Shown piece by piece: positions 58,930 to 64,000 of a stretch of 64,000 nt of DNA. Below the pieces are notes generated by a model. That model was given only the letters and a program-made list of their open reading frames with translations. It had not been told where the DNA came from and searched no databases. The DNA lies in NCBI GenBank assembly GCA_003508835.1, contig PUFA01000568.1, positions 62,001-126,000 of the forward strand, read 5' to 3'. A program made the translations under genes and the position numbers. How positions within the stretch are numbered: the stretch's first letter is position 1; every line of letters starts with the position of its first letter. The stretch is from Eonycteris spelaea. Taxonomy: Eukaryota; Chordata; Mammalia; Chiroptera; Pteropodidae.

Positions 58930-60690
58930 TAGTTCATGATGGTAATATAGGAAGACCCTGAACTCACTTCCTCTCTCACACTAAATCTATAGTTACATAC
59001 AGAACAATTTCCTATGTAGGAAACCCAAGAACTAGTTGAATGACTGCTACATCAAAATGGGTAGGATATTTGAGGTACAAAATCATCATAAGTCCCACAT
59101 TTGGTGCAGGACCTAATTGGAAAGGAACTCACAATTCTAAACTTCTCCATGAGAAACAAACTGTTTGAAGCCCACATCTGGCATTACAACTTTTAGACCT
59201 GTACCTGAGAGATGATCCTCCAAAACATCTAACTTTAAAAGTCAATGGTAGTTGCATCAATAAGACCCACAAGGCTATAGTATACTTAGTAAAGGAACTT
59301 AAAGACTTGTGCAGACTCACCATGGCTACACCACAGAGCTCAGCACAGAGATAAGAGATTGAAACATCTAGTCTTTCTGTGACAAAGGCTTATTTGCTTA
59401 TCTTAAAGCTTTGTCCTGGTGGGGGCAGACATTTAAGTTAACACACTCTAGGGGCCTACTGAAATATTCCGCATGTACCATCTTCATGTTCTTCCTCTAC
59501 CACACTCTAGGCCACCAGTATCTCTCAGAAAGAAACTTGTGCACATTTCTGGCACCCGAGTTTTGTAGCTTATGCCAAGGAGACAACACTTGATCACCTA
59601 CCTCTGGTGGCTAGCAGAGCTTATGTTTGCAGGTCTCAAAGGACTGTAGTAAATTGAGAAAGATTACTTAACTAGCTAACCCACAGGACAAATCAGAGAG
59701 GTATCAGATGAAATGTCCAGTCTTTTTGAGAAAGAGGCCTATTAGATTATCTTCATAGCTGTGACCTGAAATGCAAGCTTCTAATTAAACATATATTTAA
59801 AGGTACACTACACCCACTCCAGAGACTGGGATAGCTGATGGGTACCACCTTTACACGCACTATCTGCTCTTCCCTAAGAAAGAGGATTGTGCATGGGTCT
59901 AGTGCCTGGCTTTTGATGTTGCTACACAGAGGACATAGCCCTTGATAGCCTGGCTCTGGTGGTCATAAAGGCTTGTGTTCACAGATTTAATAGGATGGAA
60001 GCAAACAAAAAAACAGTTCTTAGCTAGTTATCATAAGGGATCATGGCAGAGGAGCAGACGACAATGCCCATCTTTCAGTTTTTCTCTGAAAGAGGCATAC
60101 ATTTGTAAACTTTAAAAGCTCATGCTTGAAGTTCTAGCTTCTTATCAGTCTGAATCTAGGTACTGAATGATATCCTTCCTTTGGGTCAATGGCAGATCTT
60201 GGTACACTCTCAACTATTATGAGCCTCTAATAACACAGTAGCCTGCTTGGAAAATAATAAAGGTATGAGAGGTACTTACAAGCTATGACAGAGTTGAATG
60301 ATAAGTTTCATCTCCTACATGAAACCACTCCTTTAAAACTTGGTGAAGTGAATGTCTTATCTAATGCATGGAAACCAACACAGAGAGTCAAGGGAAATGA
60401 AGGAACAAAGGAATATATTCCAACTAAAAGAACAAAATAAAACCTCAGGGAAAAATTAATGAAATAGAGATAAGCGATATATCTGATAAAAAGTTCAAAA
60501 TAATGGTCATAAATATGCTTACTGGGGTTAGCAAAATAATGCATGAACAAAGTGAGAAATTTCAACAGAGATAGAAAATATAAGAAAGTAACAAACAGAA
60601 ATCATAGAACTGAAGTATACAATAATTGCCCAGAAAAAATACAGTAGAGGGGTTCAATAGCAGACTAGATGAAGTGGAAGAAAGTATAAG
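58930..60690 (+). mobile_element. Old L1 5' UTR and start of ORF1 (sense)
   Basis: Starts ATGATGGTAATATAGGAAGA, CCCTGAACTCACTTCCTCTC, as mammalian L1M-type 5' ends do, with repeated degenerate blocks (for example 'CTGTGACAAAGGCTTATTTGC', near 59380, and 'TTGAGAAAGAGGCCTATTAG', near 59726). An ORF1 5' part lies at about 60400-60690 (GATATATCTGATAAAAAGTT, CAGACTAGATGAAGTGGAAG). It is cut off at about 60690 by antisense L1. Confidence 0.75.
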
Positions 60691-60825
60691 TGATTTGTCT
60701 GATTTGTTTCACTTAACATAATACCTTCTAGGTGCTTCTGTATTGTCACAAATGTCAATATTTCATTCTTTTGTTATTGCTGAGTAATATTCCATTATAT
60801 ATGAATATTTATTTTTCCTTTTCAA
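60691..60825 (-). mobile_element. L1 ORF2 C-terminal fragment (antisense)
   Basis: GTTTCACTTAACATAATACC, TTCTAGGTGCTTCTGTATTG and TGCTGAGTAATATTCCATTA are the antisense of the end of L1 ORF2. It directly abuts sense L1 5' sequence on the left and is interrupted on the right by the next L1. Confidence 0.75.
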
Positions 60826-62458
60826 TTACAGTCGGCATATGAAATTGTATCAATTTCATCAATTTCAGGTGTAAAACGTAGTGGATAGACATTTATATAA
60901 CTTAAGATGTAGTTTGTTTTGATAATTTAGTACCCATCTGACACCACACATAGTTATTACAATGTTATTGACTATATTCCCTATGCTGTACTTTACATGC
61001 CCATGACTATTTTGGAACTATAATTTAACCTTCTTAATTCCCTTGCATTTTGAACCCACTCCCCACACCCCTCTCATCTGGCATCCATTAAAATGTTCTC
61101 TGTATCTATGAATTTGTTTCTGTTTTATTTTATTTTTATATTCCACATGTAAATGAAATCCTATGGCATTTGTCTTTCTCTGATTTACTCCAGCTCAGCA
61201 CAATATATTCTAGGTTCATCCATGTTGTTATAGGTGGCACAATTTCATTCTTTTCCATGGTTGAGTAAATATTTCCATTGTATTTATGTATCACCTCTTC
61301 TTTATCGATCATTCCATTAATGGACACCCAGGTTAACTCCATACTTGGTTATTGTAAATAATGCTGCAATGAACATATAGATTCACACATCTTTTCAAGT
61401 ATTTTTTGGATTTTTTGGTCAATACCCAAAAGTGAGATGACTAAGTCCTTTCCTTCTTGTTACAGTCTTTATTTTAAGTCTATTTTGTCTGGTAAAAGTA
61501 TAAGCACTCCAGCTTTTTTGTTTGATTCTTTCAATTTTCATGAAATATCTTTTTTCATCCCTTTCAGTCAGTGTGTGTCTTGATCTGAGGTGAATCTCTT
61601 GTATGTGGCATATTTAAAGGTCTCGTTCTTGTATCCATTTAGCCACCCAATCTTTTGATTGGCGTACCTAATCCTTTACATTTAAAGCAATTGTTAATAG
61701 ATATGTAGTTACTGACATTTTGTATTTTGTATTCACATTTTTTTCTTCTTCTTCTTCTCTTCTTCTTCTTTTCTTCTTCTTCTTTCTTCTTCTCTTCTTC
61801 TTCTTCTTCTTCTTCTTCTTCTTCTTCTTCTTCCTTTTCCTCCTCCTCTTCCTCCTCCTCTCTCCTCCTCCTCCTCCTCCTCCTCCCTCCTCCTCCTCCT
61901 CCTCCTCCTCAACTTATTCTTAAAGAGCCTCTAACATTTACTGTAATACTAGCCTTGGTGGTAATGAACTCCTTCAGCTTTTTTCACTTCTGGAAAATTC
62001 TTTATTTCTTCTTCGATTCTAAATGATAGCTTTGCTGGGTACAATAATCTTGGTTGTAGGTCCTTGCTTTTCATTGCTTTAAAAATTTTGTGTCAATACC
62101 CTCTGGCCTGCAAAGTTTCTGTTGGGAAATCAGCTGCCAGTCTTATGGAAGCTCCCTTGTAGGTAATTAATTGCTGTTCTCTTGCTACTTTTAAGATTCT
62201 GTCCATGTCTTTAGCCTTTGGCATTTTAATGTTGATGTTCTTGGCTTGGACCACTTTGGGTTCTTCTCATATGAGACTCTCTGTGCTTTCTGAGCTTGTA
62301 TGCCTATTTTCAATCATCAGGTTAGGAAAATTTTCAATCATTATTTCCTGTAATAGGTTTTCCAATTCTTTGTGCTTCTTTTTTTCCTTCTGGTAGCTTT
62401 ATGATGTGAATGTTGGTAAAATTAATGTTGTCCCAGTGGCACCTTGAACTTCCGCATT
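60826..62458 (-). mobile_element. ORF2-deleted L1, type 1, copy B
   Basis: Antisense. 3' UTR and ORF2 tail at 60826-61440, then at about 61440 (AAAAGTGAGATGACTAAG, TCCTTTCCTTCTTGTTACAG) directly the ORF2 endonuclease stub to about 61720, then ORF1 from 61920 to about 62458. The deletion junction is the same as at 19389. A large TTC/TCC tract has expanded at the ORF2-ORF1 boundary. The element is interrupted at 62458 by another L1 3' end. Confidence 0.8.
61737..61910. repeat. (TTC)n/(TCC)n polypyrimidine tract
   Basis: 174 bp of pure pyrimidine on the + strand: TTC units to about 61833, then TCC units. It probably grew from the TTTCTTCTTCTT present at the same place in related L1 copies (for example 11587-11597). 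ORFs across it are repeat artefacts. Confidence 0.97.
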
Positions 62459-64000
62459 TTTTTCTCCAGCTTTATTGAAATGTAATAAACAATTTGTTTC
62501 TTGTATTTACATTGTTTAAGTCAATGAGTTTTTTCCAATTATAGTTGGCATACAATAAATACCAATTTCAGTAGTATAGCATAGAGATCCACATAAATTG
62601 CGAAGCAATCACTGCACTAAATCTAGTGTCACTCTCCCCCTTACATATTTATTACAACATTATTACCATCTTCCCAATGCTACACTCTCATCTCCATGTC
62701 TATTCTGCAACTAGCCATTTGTACCCCTTAATCCCTTTGCCTTTTTTTATCCCTCCAACCCCCTATCATCCAGTAGCCTTAAAATATTCTCTGTATGAGT
62801 TTATTATGCTTTTTGTTGTTGTTGCTAATTTTATTCTTTATATTCCACATGTATGTGAAATCATGTAATACTTATCTCTATATGGTCCATTTCATTCAGC
62901 ACAATATTCTCTAGGTCCATCAAGGCAATATATTTTTCCATCTCTTTCCTTTTAGTTTGCACGTGTCTTTTAATCTGAAGTGAGTTTCTTGTAGGTAATA
63001 TATATAGGCATCTTGTTTTATTATCCATTCAGCCACTCTATCTTTTCATTGGAGCACTAGTTCTTTTCTATTTGAGGTACTTGTTGATAGAAACAAAGTC
63101 ATTACAATTCTCTTTCATGTTTTTTCTCTTAAATAAGTTCCTCCTAACATTTCCTGTAATGTTGGTTTAGTGTTGATAAATTCCTTTAGTTTATATTTAT
63201 CTGGGAAGCTCTTAATCTGTCCTTCAACTCTAAAGGATAGCTTTCCTGGATAAAGTATTCTTGGTTGTACATCCTGAGTTTTCATCTATAGACGATTTTG
63301 TGCCAAGCCCTTCTATCCTGCACAGTTTCTTTTTGAGAAATCAGCCGCCAGTCTTATGGGTGCTGTCTTGTATATAACTAACTGCTTTTCTCTTGCTGCT
63401 TTAAAAAATTATCTCGGTGTATTTAACCTTTGGCCTTTAATTATGATGTGTCTTGATGTGAGCCTCTTTGGGTTTCCTCTTTCTTGGGATACTCTGAGCT
63501 TCCTAAGTTTGTATGTCTATTTTCCTTACCAGGTGAGGGAAATTTTCCATCATTATTTCTTTTAATAGCTCTTCAACTTTCTGTTCTCCTTCAGAAACCC
63601 CTATGACAAAGAATATATTTACATTTAATTGTGTCCCATAGGCTCCTTAAATTGTTATTATAGTATTGGCTTATTTTTTCTTGCTGTCCTTGACTTCCCC
63701 ATCCTCTATATTGGTGGTTCGATCCTCTTCTTCTTTATCCACTCTGCTGATTCCTCTAAATTACTTTTCATCTCAGATAATGTGCTTTCCACTTCTGACT
63801 GGTTCCCTTTATAATTTCCATTTTCATTTTTAATTTTTTTATCTCTCTGTTAAAGTTCTCACTGACTTCATCTACACTTTCCCTAAGTTCATTGAACGTC
63901 TTTATAATCAGTGCTTTGAACTCCTGCATCTGCTAGATTGCTTGACTCCATTATTCCTACATCCCTGTTCTGTTCCCTCATATGGTCTGCTTCTTTATCT
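62459..64000 (-). mobile_element. ORF2-deleted L1, type 2, copy B (runs off the window)
   Basis: Antisense. 3' end CTCCAGCTTTATTGAAATGT at 62466, 3' UTR to about 62920, junction TCCATCAAGGCAATATATTT at 62917-62936 matching 39948-39967, short ORF2 stub to about 63120, then ORF1 to beyond 63990. Inserted into the ORF1 part of the preceding L1, so it is the younger of the two. ORF1 has stops and frameshifts. Confidence 0.8.

Noticed and set aside
61720..62026. Ser/Leu/Phe/Pro-rich ORFs of 67 and 99 codons
   Set aside because: Translations of the TTC/TCC microsatellite.

Overview
The window is mammalian genomic DNA: AT-rich, intron-like, and dominated by retrotransposons, with one recognisable protein-coding gene. 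That gene is LPAR4 (lysophosphatidic acid receptor 4, formerly P2Y9/GPR23), whose single coding exon lies at 32136-33247 on the + strand. LPAR4 is X-linked in placental mammals, so the window is probably from the X chromosome; the heavy L1 load fits. L1 3' ends of a laurasiatherian/bat type, plus a 5S rRNA-derived SINE at 42062-42314, point to a fruit bat (Pteropodidae). Both the species and the chromosome are inferences.

Layout. 1-3100: L1 ORF1 fragment, Tigger transposon, L1 3' end. 3100-6600: old unique DNA, two MIRs, one MER1-like hAT element. 6608-14460: a nearly full-length antisense L1 holding three later insertions (two short L1 3' ends and a second MER1-like element). 14549-17668: a second antisense L1 with most of ORF2 missing. 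17670-18310: a sense L1 3' end. 18781-20425: an ORF2-deleted L1. 21000-32058: mostly single-copy DNA that probably holds the LPAR4 promoter, 5' exon(s) and intron. 32059-33247: LPAR4 coding exon. 33930-35450: a degenerate tandem array with a period near 196 bp, directly downstream of LPAR4. 35450-39470: single-copy DNA with MIR and L2 remnants. 39471-41800: another ORF2-deleted L1. 42062-42314: 5S SINE. 42330-58900: single-copy DNA, MIR, L2, MER5A and microsatellites. 58930-64000: sense L1 5' region, then two more ORF2-deleted L1 copies, the last running off the window.

Main points. (1) LPAR4 carries one single-base deletion at about codon 190-191, while everything else in its 370-codon frame is open. 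This is either a recent null allele or a sequence error. (2) Four L1 copies lack most of ORF2 and form two pairs, each pair sharing the same deletion junction; this is what non-autonomous 'half-L1' families that spread in trans would leave. (3) A perfect 132-bp inverted repeat (arms 2734-2865 and 4464-4595) has one arm embedded in an L1 3' UTR. (4) The ~196-bp array next to LPAR4 has no repeat family that I recognise. I found no CRISPR array, operon or convincing tRNA gene, as expected for this kind of DNA. Boundaries of interspersed repeats were judged by eye and may be off by tens of bases.
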